A stretch of DNA of 64,000 bases, from assembly GCA_016110215.1 (NCBI GenBank), contig JADWQD010000015.1:186001-250000 (forward strand), given 5' to 3'. Shown here one piece after another: positions 10,911-21,386 of the stretch (position 1 is the first letter of the stretch; every line of letters starts with the position of its first letter). The notes under the pieces are model-generated. The model had not been told where the DNA came from. It made no database searches and worked only from the letters and a program-made list of their open reading frames with translations. The stretch is from Capronia americana. Taxonomy: Eukaryota; Ascomycota; Eurotiomycetes; Chaetothyriales; Herpotrichiellaceae. Made by a program: the position numbers and the translations under genes.

Positions 10911-13170
10911 CTATGAAGACGGAGGGAACACTTTCTTCAGCAGCCCCTCCTTCTTCCCGCCTTCTTTGCCCACCGCCTTCCTTACCACCTTCTCCGAGAC
11001 TGTCCGAGGAGGAGGCGCAAACTCCGTCTGCACATTCAATCCCTTCAATTTGGCCTGCCTGGCGCGGAAACTCGTGTCTCCGTCACCACGTCCCTGTCCA
11101 TCTCCGAAGGGGAAGGTGCTCGTTGCGTCTTGCACCGAGACGTTGGTATGTGTGAGTGTCAAGGGGTGGAAAGGGCCGTGCTTGGACGTTTGGATCACAG
11201 GGTCCGATTGTGCGGGCTGCGATGCTGAGAAGAGCAGTGGCACGCCCGTGGCGGGCGTTATGGGAGTTTCGAGAGTGTCGGATGTCAGAGGCCGGGCGTA
11301 TTGGAGTGTTGGAAGGGATATTGGGGACAGGGGGTTGAAGGATTGCGTTAGGGGATGGGGTCGTGCCTGTGGCTGTGGCTGTGGCTGCGGTTGCGGTTGC
11401 GGTTGCGGGTGTGGAGGGCCAAGGGTTCCAGAATGGGGCGCCGCGTTCAACGTGAGGTTTTCTCGCGACGAGGCGAGGTTCTCGCGCGAGATTTGCTTGA
11501 CGAATTGGGTGTATGTTCGTGACAGGCTGGATTGGTTTTGATCCTGCTGCTGCTGCTGCGGTTGTGGCTGTTGCGTCACGTTGTTGAGGTAAGCCGCATA
11601 CGCCTGATGTTGTTGCGAATTGAAATCAAATGCAAAGGTCGCCATCTCAGTGCTATTTTCCCTCTCGGTCTCGGTTGCAATCGTCGATGGCGACCCCTTG
11701 CCTTTACCGGCGTTCAGAGTGCTGCCGCCAATGGTAGACTCACTATCTATGCCCTTGCCCTTCATGTTTTGACGGGCTTGTTCGCGCCACGTGCGTCGTT
11801 GCATGTGTTTCCTGAACAACCAGAAGACAGCAAACGCGAGGCCGATGCCGCCGATCACACCACCGAGGATGGCACCCGTCAAGCCCGAAGCCGCAAAACC
11901 GGAAATCTTATGCTGCTTTGCCGCTGTCGGGATGGTATTTGGGCATAGAGGCTCCGTGAAGACGTACGGTGCGTGTGGCAATGCGTTGGCGAGGTGAAAT
12001 GTTGGTGGCTCAGAGTCGTAGTTTGCAATGAAGTAGACATTGGAGAGGAAGGCGCTGCCAAGGAGACTGACCGTTCCGTTTGCAGTGGTCCCGGTGGAAA
12101 TGGGAGAGTTGTTTGAGACGTTCTTCAACCAGCTTGCTTCGTAGGTGATCTCGAGGCCGGAATCCAGCGTGATTGTCAACTTGGAGTTGAAGTCATCAGG
12201 AAGACGGAAAACGTTCAGATCGTCATTCGAGGGTACAGCACCTGTTGCTCCCGAGAATTGCTGGAGGACATCTCCGGGCAGGTTGAGGTGGTATTGCGAG
12301 GTCGTGATGTGAGCGTCGAATGTGCCAGTGAGCAAGTCTGTCTTGTCCCCATTGGACAGGTCGGTCAGAGTCATCTGCTGGACCGAGACCTTGAAGGGGC
12401 TGTGGGCTGCATCCTCGTGCGCTGGAGTAATCGTGTAGTTGTGCGCGACGCCATCAAACCGACCTGAGTCATAGCCACCCAGTGTAAGAGAGCCATTGAT
12501 CGCACCATTGGACTGCTCATAGGAAGTACCCATGTACAAGCCAAAAGATCGCGACGAGATAAGCTGATTGTTGTACAGGTGATCGAGGAGGGTGCTGACG
12601 GGCCCAAGGCCCATGAGGCCCGCGGGACCAAACCACGGCGTTGCACTGGATGAATAGTTCGAGAGTATCGTGACTGGGAAGTTCGCTATTCGAGTGATGT
12701 TTGCCGGCGACGGATCAAAGTAGTGTGTATAGAGATTAAACGTGTCGACCGCCGTTTCAACAATTGTTGCAGGTATCGTTCCATATTCATCGAGTCGTTG
12801 ATATGATGACGCAGAGGAATAACTGTGTGGTTGTGGTCAGTTCATGCTCCCCATGGAATGAGTCTACCGCTTACTTCTCAGACAGATCTGGCGAGTAGAA
12901 TCCATGGGCATGATACAAGCAATCAGCGAACGGACTGTTGCTGCAGTAGTCAAGACTGGCGACTGTCGTTTCGTTGTTCGACAGTGATGGCCAGATGGAT
13001 TGATTTTGCGATAGAGGCGATCCTATTCCGCTGAAAAGGCCATATTGTTCATTTATACCACCGTCCACCGCCCTGTCATGGAAGTCGACATAGATTGGGA
13101 CAATCGAACAGCGGTCCAGCGCGGCAACAACCGAGACAAGAAGAAGAGAAGCTCCCACGATGGTGGCCAT
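10911..13170 (-). CDS. Membrane-anchored pepsin-fold (A1) protein lacking both catalytic aspartates
   Basis: Two exons (13170-12875 and 12822-10911; 52-bp intron, donor GTAAGC) give 735 residues. A signal peptide (MATIVGASLLLVSVVAA) leads to an A1-protease-like ectodomain: GSPLSQNQSIWPSLS, then GPAGLMGLGP, SFGLYMG and GSLTLGGYDSGRF. The first active-site motif (normally DTGS) is replaced by SLSNNETT. The second (normally DSGT) is replaced by FDAHITTSQYHLNLP. So both catalytic Asp positions appear lost and the domain is probably a binding or sensor module. A single transmembrane helix (about residues 413-437, ILGGVIGGIGLAFAVFWLF) precedes a long cytosolic tail with a QP-repeat. The fold is seen; the function is unknown. 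Sensor-like roles are inference. Confidence 0.83.
11365..11406 (-). repeat. Hexanucleotide repeat coding for a Gln-Pro run
   Basis: Seven tandem hexamers (GCCTGT/GGCTGT/GGCTGC/GGTTGC on the plus strand) lie inside the cytosolic tail of the pepsin-fold protein and encode alternating Gln-Pro. The variants are ordered in blocks, suggesting slippage. A short Gln run (about 11550) lies nearby. Confidence 0.85.
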
Positions 13171-14063
13171 AATGCAGGACAGAGACAAAAGAAACGATCA
13201 CTGACTCAGCTTCTCGCCGGGTCAAATGCCGTGATGGCGAGGCTGAAGTCCAGCAGAAAGGAAATTCGTTAAAAGGCAGAAAACGAAAATCAGAGAAAAG
13301 CGACACCAGAACCACAGACAAACAGAAGGAAATGACAGAGATGAGATCAGGCGATACAAGAGAGAAGCTGATGACCATACAGTCAGTTCGTACATCCAAG
13401 GCTTGCGGTGGTCAGCCTGGCCGGCTTGTCCTGCACGGCAAACACGAGCAAAGCTGAAACGGGCTGGGGTAGGACGGCTCTGTTACAATTGACGCCGCGC
13501 TGGGGACGGAGGATCATCAATGCATTCATTGTTGCCGTATTTGCACCAGGCGCCTTGGAGAAGAAGGTCGGAGCAGCGGCCGGCCGACCGTGAGGCCTGA
13601 TGTAGAGGGCCAAGCATGGCGCATGGAAGACGTGCAAGTAGAGACGATGGAGACATTGGACGAATTTCCATTTTTAGCAGAAGTGCGTGAGCGGCGAATC
13701 CTGCTTGGCGCCTGTCGAGGCCCAATCGGAATCACGCACGGCGGCTGACCGGCAGCCGTCCAATCAGCAGAGGCATTCGGCAGGCGGGTCGGATGGCCAA
13801 GCTTTGTATAGCCACGCTTCTGACTTGGACCTGGCCACTGACACACTACGACGACTGATTTGAGATCTAAGAACGCGTTCGCTCGACTTCGGAAACTGCC
13901 GCCTGTCATATGCTAGATTTGTCCTCCAAATATTTTAGGGTTCATATCCGACACTCGTCTGCCAGGGACCCCCGTTATCCAATCGAGGCGCCTTGCAGAT
14001 TCGCGCTGTCTAAATGGCAACCAGCTCGTGCTAATTTGCGAAGACCGCGTGCTGGTCCAGCCT
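13171..14063. other. Intergenic region upstream of the pepsin-fold gene and downstream of RTT109
   Basis: 893 bp between two minus-strand genes. The largest ORF is about 127 codons and has no recognisable domain; nothing else was seen. It should hold the pepsin-fold gene promoter near 13170-13500. Confidence 0.45.
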
Positions 14064-15635
14064 TCAGCCTTTGGGCTTCTTCCTGACCAGACCGGCGGAC
14101 AGCGTATTGATTGCTGCCAGTCCAGCGGACCCTGCCCCGTTGGATCGTGTCGCCGCATCCTCGATAACATCGGCCTTCCTCTTCTTGCGAACGCCCGTAA
14201 GCACGTTGATCTGGGCAGATGACGCATCGACAGCCGCAGCGGACTCTGCCAAGACTGGGGTGGCACATCCCAGGACGGGCCGCCCAAATGATGTGGCCCC
14301 AGATAATTCCAGAGCTTTGTCAATCCAGCCTCTACTGGCCGCCGCCGCCGATTCTTCTCCGGTAAAGTCAGTCTGCAGCAGATGATCCATCAACGTCTGG
14401 TATTGGGTAGCGTCAAATACGATCTCGCCCCGTGTTTGCCTGATCACAGGAAATAATGAGTCCTCTGCTACGAGAGGCGCGGCAGAAGCGTCACTTTGGT
14501 GTTCGATAATCTGTAAAGGTGTCGACCCCGTCTCGTCTTGAATTGGTGAAGACGGAGGTGGTGAGTTGAGGCTCGGGAGTGTATCGAGGGTCGATGAAAC
14601 CTGCGGTTCTAAATCCGGAGCACCGTTCTCCAATTGCTGAGAGTTGCCGGGGGTAAGCAAACTTGGCTGCACAGTTGGCTTACTCGACTTTTCCGTATAC
14701 TCGATCTGCCGAAGCTCACGACGAGCTGCATATTTGGCTTGGTCCTGGGAGAAGACCAACCACAGAAAACCAACCAGCCTGCCAGCGGAGCATTCCTGCC
14801 TATAAGACATAAACTCCCAGAATTGAGCGAGATCCTTCACGCTTCTCCAGTTCCCGCGCTCATCCACATATTCGCCATCCAGGTCGTCCAGAAAGCGTGC
14901 CTTTGGATCGTCTGGTAAACGGGGGACCAGGTGCCGTGGAGGCAACGATGCATCAGCTACCATGAGTTCGACGGGGTACGAGTTGATCCATTTCTGGACT
15001 GCTGGTGGATCTGCACGAGTCGAAGGAGGAAAGAATGCTTTAGTCTCGCCTCTGTCACATCCAGGAACCAGAAGGTGAGCAGTGGCCGTCGAATTGTCCC
15101 TGGGATGCCGTAAAATCTTGTCAAAGATCCGACACCACCACTTGATTAGATGCCTGTCGTCCAGAACGTGTTTCCCGGCATTTTCGGAACTGCCAGGGAA
15201 TAGGTATTGCTTCTGCGCACGCGCAAACAGTGAAAGCACCACGCTTGAGCTAGCCAGGCGAGGTTCGAGTAGATACTCCACGAAAGTCGACGTGATGACA
15301 GAAACAATCGAAGGTGACCCTGTTGGCTTATCCACACGAGCTGAGAACCCCGACGAGTCGGCTTTGGAGACGAATAAAGTGGTGCGAGACTTGGTGGTGA
15401 AGATCAAAACTTCGATCGCGTAGATTAAGACCTCTTTGATGCCGTCACCCTTCTCAGGTGAAGACACTGCGAGAAAATGGGACTCACAAGAGGTAGGTTC
15501 CTCCGCATTCCCAGGTAATGGCGCAAACAGAGCCGATGTCAGTGTGGGCGGTGTTGACACGTGGTACGCGCGGAGACTCAAGCCTGAAGGCAGGACTGCC
15601 GCGAGTCGGAGCGGCAGTGATTGGTTTCCTACCAT
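14064..15635 (-). CDS. RTT109: Histone H3K56 acetyltransferase RTT109 (KAT11 family)
   Basis: Intronless, 523 residues, starting at the ATG at 15635. The order matches RTT109: an N-terminal AVLPSGLSLRAYHVSTPPT, then FAPLPG and SCESHFLAVSS. The core strand KEVLIYAIEVLIFTTKSRTT runs into LFVSKADSSGF; the Asp near residue 93 matches the conserved catalytic-pocket Asp. A KWWCRIFDKIL helix follows. FLDDLDGEYVDERGNW (about 243-260) leads to FWEFMSYRQECSAGRLVGFLWL, the acetyl-CoA-binding region. The C-terminal third is disordered and ends in KKRKADV and KKPKG basic stretches, likely nuclear targeting or the Vps75/Asf1 interaction tail. It acetylates newly made H3 on K56 with histone chaperones during replication and repair (family knowledge). 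Confidence 0.93.
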   Translation of the reverse strand: MVGNQSLPLRLAAVLPSGLSLRAYHVSTPPTLTSALFAPLPGNAEEPTSCESHFLAVSSPEKGDGIKEVLIYAIEVLIFTTKSRTTLFVSKADSSGFSARVDKPTGSPSIVSVITSTFVEYLLEPRLASSSVVLSLFARAQKQYLFPGSSENAGKHVLDDRHLIKWWCRIFDKILRHPRDNSTATAHLLVPGCDRGETKAFFPPSTRADPPAVQKWINSYPVELMVADASLPPRHLVPRLPDDPKARFLDDLDGEYVDERGNWRSVKDLAQFWEFMSYRQECSAGRLVGFLWLVFSQDQAKYAARRELRQIEYTEKSSKPTVQPSLLTPGNSQQLENGAPDLEPQVSSTLDTLPSLNSPPPSSPIQDETGSTPLQIIEHQSDASAAPLVAEDSLFPVIRQTRGEIVFDATQYQTLMDHLLQTDFTGEESAAAASRGWIDKALELSGATSFGRPVLGCATPVLAESAAAVDASSAQINVLTGVRKKRKADVIEDAATRSNGAGSAGLAAINTLSAGLVRKKPKG

Positions 15636-16040
15636 CTATGCATGATAATAGGAGAGGCGGGTGAGCTCTTACGACGCGGGGCTGGCTATTGATAAGAGAA
15701 CCGTGCGACAGAGGGCGACGATGTGCAGCCGGTGAGGAGGTGGAAGTCAAGAAAGCAACAAGGGATGCACGCGTGTCTTGAAGAGGCTTAGTGTAAAACT
15801 TATTGGCCAATAGAAACAGGCCACGCTAGTCTGCAATCGATGCGAACCATGAGGCAAGGCAACTTCGCCTCAGTCTCAGCTTCCCCTCCTCTGTCCTCCC
15901 ACCAGTTTGCCTGATATAAATACCAAGAAAGGGGCCTCCAAATCTGAGCCTGTCCGTTGCACGTCAGAAAATAGAAAGCCTCTGATTCTCAAATCTATCC
16001 TGAGATTGCGTGCTTTCGTGTGGTGAGTCCCCGCTTGACC
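15636..16040. promoter_or_regulatory. Divergent promoter with palindromic CCAAT pair and TATA box
   Basis: 405 bp between RTT109 (left) and the Q/M-rich gene (right). ATTGGCCAAT at 15802-15811 is a perfect palindrome made of two back-to-back CCAAT boxes. TATAAATA at 15915-15922 lies about 120 bp before the ATG at 16041 and should serve the rightward gene. Confidence 0.5.
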
Positions 16041-17102
16041 ATGCCTCAAAATTGGCAACAGCACCCGAACAACGATGTCGAAGTGCGATCAGAATCCACA
16101 CTGCACATCACGCTGTGTATGAGAGGAGGTCCTTCGCAGGATGGCTCAAAAGCTAGAACAGTCCTTTCCCTTCCCCCGCCTGAGGCCGCAGCGTTTCTGC
16201 CCATCCGAACCGCTTCCCCAGCGATGCACAGTGAGATCGCAGGTCGTGGACGTTACTGGTGTGGCACCATGGACGTCATAAACGCAGAAGCACAAAATCC
16301 ACTCCTACCATCCGTGCCCATCCAGCAGGAGACGCCTACATTCACATTCGGAAAGCCACCATTCCCATGCGGGTCTGCAGTGGAATGCCCGCCTCCTATG
16401 ATGGTAGAAGAACGGGTGAAAGCAGATCCCGGAGAGGTGATGTTCCCATCTTGCGACCGGTATTCGCCTCCCCCTCGGCCAACCAATGCTGCGAGTAGAC
16501 CTGAATACGATGACGCAACCATGGAGGACTTTCGCCGACACTTGGGGGTCATCGACTGCAGGGGGAGCTACTCGGCACCTTGCTCGAACCCTTCCCCTTA
16601 CCCACCTACAGAGGGGTCCCAAAACCAAAATCATGCTCTTCAGGACTATCAGACGCAATTGATGCTATTGGAGCAGGCAAAGAGGGAACGCGATATGATG
16701 AGGAGACAAGAAATGGAGCATAGAGGATGCTATCCGTCGAATATTCAGCCTTACCATGTACCCGCGACAGAGGATCAGGCAAGCCAGCAGTGCCAAATCC
16801 AGCCGACAATGATGGAAGAACAGGAGAAGGAGCTTGAGCAAGCGAGGCAAGGACTTGGGGAGAACACTCAGCAAGCTTGGAATGTCCCGTCAAGATATTC
16901 TGTGCAGGCTGACCACCAAAGGCAGCTGATGCTACTGGAGCAGCAGAACAAGCATAGACTGATGCAAGCTAGGATGAACAGAGCTGCCTACACGCCCGAA
17001 GAACGGTCTCTGGCTCGTGAGCGGTTCATGCGGGAAATGTTGGCAGAGCAGGCACGATATCATCCGCCGTCTTCTGGTTTGCCAAGCGTTCCTTTCAGGT
17101 GA
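16041..17102 (+). CDS. Unknown Q/M-rich protein with two QLMLLEQ modules
   Basis: Intronless, 353 residues from the ATG at 16041. No enzyme domain was recognised. The N-terminal half is Pro/Ser-rich and likely disordered. The C-terminal half holds two related modules, DYQTQLMLLEQAKRERDMM (about 203-221) and DHQRQLMLLEQQNKHRLM (about 300-317), separated by a Gln-rich linker. This LMLLEQQNKxRL motif recurs in low-complexity proteins of moulds and may form an amphipathic helix; its role is not known to me. It is followed by ERSLARERFMREMLAEQARY, another charged helix. It may be a nuclear or scaffold protein, but that is speculation. TATA box at 15915-15922. Confidence 0.72.
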   Translation: MPQNWQQHPNNDVEVRSESTLHITLCMRGGPSQDGSKARTVLSLPPPEAAAFLPIRTASPAMHSEIAGRGRYWCGTMDVINAEAQNPLLPSVPIQQETPTFTFGKPPFPCGSAVECPPPMMVEERVKADPGEVMFPSCDRYSPPPRPTNAASRPEYDDATMEDFRRHLGVIDCRGSYSAPCSNPSPYPPTEGSQNQNHALQDYQTQLMLLEQAKRERDMMRRQEMEHRGCYPSNIQPYHVPATEDQASQQCQIQPTMMEEQEKELEQARQGLGENTQQAWNVPSRYSVQADHQRQLMLLEQQNKHRLMQARMNRAAYTPEERSLARERFMREMLAEQARYHPPSSGLPSVPFR

Positions 17103-17603
17103 AAGGTGGTAGTGAATGGAACGTGGACGCGCACAGAAATGGTACGCAGGACGATATTCGGGAACAATTTCATGCCTTCTGTAGGAAGCGAGAGTTGCTG
17201 TGGTCTCAGTCATCAGACTCTTCAGTGAGAAGTCTTCGAGGGAAGGTCTGAGCTCTAATACAAGCATTGGCCTAACTTTGCATCCATTTTGTTGGTGGAA
17301 GTTTCTCAGGTAGATGTGAATGAATAAGGGTGAAGTGACAGAGCCATGAGCAGTCATTATTTCTTCACCGGGAGACCTTCCAAATTCGATCTGGGTGGCG
17401 AACCCAACTTTAAGCCTTTCACTTGGCTTCAAATCCTCATCACCGCGCAATCTTTTGTCTATGCCACCAATGTTCATGACTGCTCTTTTGATGCTGGTAG
17501 ATCTTTCTGGTCGGTAATGAAACGTGGACGACTGCGCCACAAGTCTGCCGTTGATGCTATCCGAAGCCGTTGTTACATGAGTATCACCGTGTAACAAACC
17601 ATC
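17103..17603. other. Intergenic region before the WW-domain gene
   Basis: 501 bp between two plus-strand genes. A short ORF (17346-17594, 82 codons) starts with ATG but has no domain and is not joined in frame to the WW gene by any splice I could find. The region probably holds the 3' UTR of one gene and the promoter of the next. Confidence 0.4.
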
Positions 17604-18464
17604 ATGCTGTAGCTGACCTCCAGGCCATTGTTGCTCGCTTTCTTTCGTTGCTAATGTGATTCTCTTTCCAGTCCCGACAAACCTGAAGAACGCGCAGAAG
17701 ACAGTTATCGGTCAGACGAGGACGGTGAACTCAAGATATACGACCATGAATCCTCTCCCTCAACAGCAGCGGAGACGACCGACAAAGAAGTAACACCGGC
17801 ACCGTCAACTAATCCCCCACTCCCTACCGGCGAACAACCTCCTCCATTACCCAATGAGGCACCCCCTGACCAACCCGCGGACGATGGCTGGGCGGCAGTA
17901 TGGGACGATGGTGTTCAAGCATTCTATTTCTACAACCGCTTTACGCAGGCAACACAGTGGGAGAACCCAAGAGTGCCACAACCCTCACAACCACGACAGC
18001 CGTCAGGGCCGCCTGGAGTGGAGAATTACCCGAGCTCGGTAGAGGCTTCGCAGGCTCCGCCAGGTCGCCAAGTTGGAGGCTACGACCCTGCCATCCATGG
18101 CGACTATGACCCCAACGCCGACTACGCCAAAGCCTACGAAATCCCCTCCACAGAGGATGACGGCGTCGGAGGTTTGCCAGGTACCAATACGGCTGAGTTG
18201 TACGAAGCCACGGGAACATTCAACCGCTTCACAGGGAAATGGCAGCGGGCGGATCTCAACCCGGAGAAATTCACAGACGAGCAAAAGAGCAAGCGGCAGA
18301 TGAATGCATTCTTCGATGTGGACCTTGCAGCAAACAGCCACAACGGGAAGAGCTTGCGCGCGGAACGTCAGAGTCAGAAGTTGAGCAAGGCAGAGTTAAA
18401 GGCGTTCAAGGAGAAACGCAGGGAGAAGAAGGAGGAGAAGCGGCGGGCTTGGTTAAGGGATTAA
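17604..18464 (+). CDS. WW-domain protein, probable pre-mRNA-processing factor
   Basis: The second exon (17672-18464) is certain. The start is proposed as a 5-nt first exon (17604-17608) with a 63-bp intron carrying a GCTAAT branch site and TTTCCAG acceptor, giving MLPDKPEERAED... and 265 residues. The donor GTAGCT is weak, so the start is tentative. An acidic/Pro-rich N-terminus is followed by one WW domain (about 70-105: DGWAAVWDDGVQAFYFYNRF, then TQWENP), with the first Trp and the final WxxP in place. Then come NADYAKAYEIPS, GTFNRFTGKWQ, FFDVD and a Lys/Glu-rich C-terminal helix ending RRAWLRD. That tail is typical of conserved fungal WW proteins thought to bind proline-rich splicing partners. 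Confidence 0.75.
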
Positions 18465-18730
18465 AGAGTGTTACAGAGAGGATGATGCTGAGCGGTCGAT
18501 CGGGGCACCACTCGCACGAGCTCTATTCTCTGATTGTGGTGCAATTCAGTAGTCCCATAGGTTCCCAACGGCAGCATAGGCAATGGCTCTAAAAAGCGGG
18601 ACATGCGGAACTCGAATTACTTTTCCGGCATTGTTGACACAATGTTATTTCTTTCCTTCGATTAAGGATACTTGCTCAATAGATGCGACTGTCCGCCATC
18701 TAAGCTTTTCCCCTCCGTCATGCCATATCC

Positions 18731-20460
18731 ATGTTCACGGACATTTTTGCGGCGGTGTGTATCGCCTGGTACGTTTTCATAGCCTGCGTTTGCGGCATTG
18801 GCTACGTCTGTTTGTGCGTCTTTCACCCGGCCCGCATACAACAAAGAAATCGCTTGCTGACCTTCTCTGTAGATTCCGCTACTACCGTCAAACTCCGCAA
18901 CGGGCGGTAGTCCTCTCATTCAAGTCGAGGGAAGACGTCCCGAATGTCACGGTCATTCGTCCTTGTAAGGGCCTCGAGCCCTACCTCTACGAGTGTTTGG
19001 CCTCGACGTTTCACCAAGACTATCCTCGGGATAAAATAGCTGTTCATTTCTGTGTCTCTTCGCGCTCCGACCCCGCATACGACACGCTCGAGGCCGTCGT
19101 CAGAGATAACCCCGGCTACAATGCTCGCATCTTTGTTGAAGAGGAAGACGATGGGTTCGATAATGGAGACAAGGAAGAGAGCCAATATCGCAAGCTGCTG
19201 GGACCCAACCCAAAGATCCGGAATATGAGCAAAGCGTACCGTGAATCAGGCAAGGACCACCTCATCTGGATCCTCGACTGTAATGTCTGGGTCGGCCGAG
19301 GTGTTTGTGCACGCATGGTGGACCGGCTTTGCGGATTTACACCACGAGGTCACGCCCCAGCAAAACCGTACAAGCTGGTTCACCATCTGCCCATAACAGT
19401 GGATGTCGACGCATACTCGGCCATCAATGGCAGCGGTGACAGGCAGTTGACAGCCCCTTCGTCCTACGACACTGGGACCTCTGCGACACCTGCCTCCCGG
19501 AGTACACCTGCCACTTTGGCTCAATATGGCGGCGGCCGTCTCGAAGAAGTCTTCCTCTCCTCCTCACACGCTAAGATGTATGTTGCCATCAACACCGTCG
19601 CAGTGGCGCCCTGCATCATAGGCAAATCCACAATGTTCCGGCGGTTACATCTCGATTACCTGACATCTCAAGCCGCACTCAAGGAACGAAAGCGCGACCC
19701 TTTAAAGGAAGCGATCCCACTCGAGGCGAGTACAGGCATCGACTTCTTCTCCCATAACATTTGCGAGGATCACCTCATCGGTGACCTACTGTGGAAATCA
19801 CCCCTTCCTGTCACCCCCGATCTCCCAGGGAAGATGCGCAACCACGGACTCGTCTTCGGAGACCTCGCCATCCAGCCCATTGCATTGATGTCCGTGACCA
19901 ACTACGTCTCTCGCCGAGTGAGGTGGCTCAGGGTCCGGAAATTTACCGTCCCGGTTGCGACGCTGGTCGAGCCGGGGACGGAGAGTTTTCTGTGTAGCGC
20001 AATGGGGGCCTATGGCCTGACGACGTTGGAAGCTACGAGGAGCTGGGCGGGGACCACGTGGTATGCATTCTGGGCTTGGTGGGGGTTGAGCATCCTGTGC
20101 TGGATGGCTGTGGATTGGACGGTGTTCCTGCTTCTACACTCCGGCAGGACTGTGGAAACGAATGTCGGAGACGGAAACGTACCAGCGTTTGCGAGACCTC
20201 TCTCAACGGGCGTGACGGCGCGAAGGCATTTCAGTACCTGGATGGCCGCGTGGCTCGGTCGCGAAGCGCTTGCGCTGCCCGTTTGGACGTGGGCGATCTG
20301 GGGTGGCACGACCGTCGCTTGGCGAGACGGGAAGTACTGGGTCGGCCTGGACATGAAGGTCCACGAAATCACGGGCCGCAAGAACGACACGAAGAGGACG
20401 AACGGCCACGCAATAATAGATGCACAAGTGCCAATGACTACCAAAGAGAGGATACAATGA
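18731..20460 (+). CDS. GCS1: Ceramide glucosyltransferase (GT21)
   Basis: Two exons (18731-18813, 18873-20460; donor GTGCGT, acceptor CTGTAG) give 556 residues. The N-terminal signal-anchor (MFTDIFAAVCIAWYVFIACV) precedes the GT-A domain. VTVIRPCKGLEPYLYECL is the nucleotide-sugar-binding start, then DKIAVHFCVSS. ILDCNVWVG carries the D2 motif, CEDHLIGDLLW the D3 region, and SRRVRWLRVRK the (R/Q)xxRW motif. Two or three C-terminal membrane helices follow (WYAFWAWWGLSILCWMAVDW; ALPVWTWAIWGGTTV). The enzyme transfers glucose from UDP-glucose to ceramide in the Golgi/ER membrane, making glucosylceramide. A Ser/Thr/Gly-rich insert after DVDAYSAINGSG is typical of fungal members. A longer upstream frame exists but lacks the membrane anchor, so this start is preferred. 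Confidence 0.9.
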
Positions 20461-21386
20461 CTAGAGAACAGAGGATGCAATGACTACAGGTATCTTAGAT
20501 TCTAGAGTCAATCAGCCTCCACGAGCGTTACAACAGTCTTGAACCGCCCTGGCTGACATCGAGTCAAATCGTACCTACGCAGTAAGACTACGCCCAGTGA
20601 ATATTAATTCACCACCGCTACTCCCACGAATGAGTCCGCAGTGCAAATGGATCTACGTAAGATCGACTTCGATGCTTCTCTCTCTTCAAGTCTGAACTCG
20701 GTCCGAAACACACAATACACTTTACACAATAAGGTACACAATACACAATACACAATACACGAAACACGATATATCGTGTCTGATCTGATTTGATCTGATC
20801 CGATCTGTCGCTAAGTAGACGAATAGCGCTGCACGAGTCTACGGAATACGAATACGGCAACGTCTGTTCTTCGGCTACCGCAAGTAAGGCGTACACACTT
20901 GGTTACTCGGTTCCTTACGGGGTATTGACCAGCAGCCACCGGAATACTGAATACATACTAGCAGCTATCCCAAGAACGCCTTGCCATGCCTTCATGCCGC
21001 TAACGTGCCGAAGCCCTTGCATTTCAGCTGCACGATGCTCATTCACTGGACCGTCGAGGCTGTCGAGACTGCCGTGGTCACAAGGTGAGTTGGCATGCTG
21101 GGAATGCTCGTCCCCGTCCTCCTCCTTTTCTACAGGGGGGACATTATTTTATCGACGCCTGCCCGGGGCGAGGGTCTCAGTTCGTCCCTTCCTCAACTTC
21201 AGCGAATTGTATTTACATCGCGCTTGCCCCAGAACTCAGGCAGGCAACTATACTGCCGTTCTCAGAGTCGGAGGGTATCTCCCGCCCGAGTTGGATCTCT
21301 GAGATATTTCCCATACGCCAAATTCTCTTCCTCTCGACAAACTCATATCCCGCACTGATAGCTTCCCTCCGTCAAAGATCATACCC
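20461..21386. other. Intergenic region with simple repeats
   Basis: 926 bp between two plus-strand genes. It contains a TACACAA heptamer array and a GATCTGAT-rich stretch (about 20780-20810). Short ORFs near 20925-21390 have no domain. The 3' part should be the promoter and leader of the next gene. Confidence 0.45.
20735..20760. repeat. TACACAA tandem heptamers
   Basis: Three full TACACAA units and one partial unit in tandem, with degenerate ACACAATAC copies just upstream (20708-20730). This is a simple-sequence repeat in the 3' flank of the glucosyltransferase gene. Confidence 0.85.

Noticed and set aside
17346..17594. 82-codon ATG-started frame before the WW-domain gene
   Set aside because: No donor site in it gives the phase needed by the WW exon, and no domain is visible.
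16932..17597. 221-codon minus-strand frame spanning the end of the Q/M-rich gene
   Set aside because: Overlaps a plus-strand coding region, begins without a clear ATG context and has no domain.
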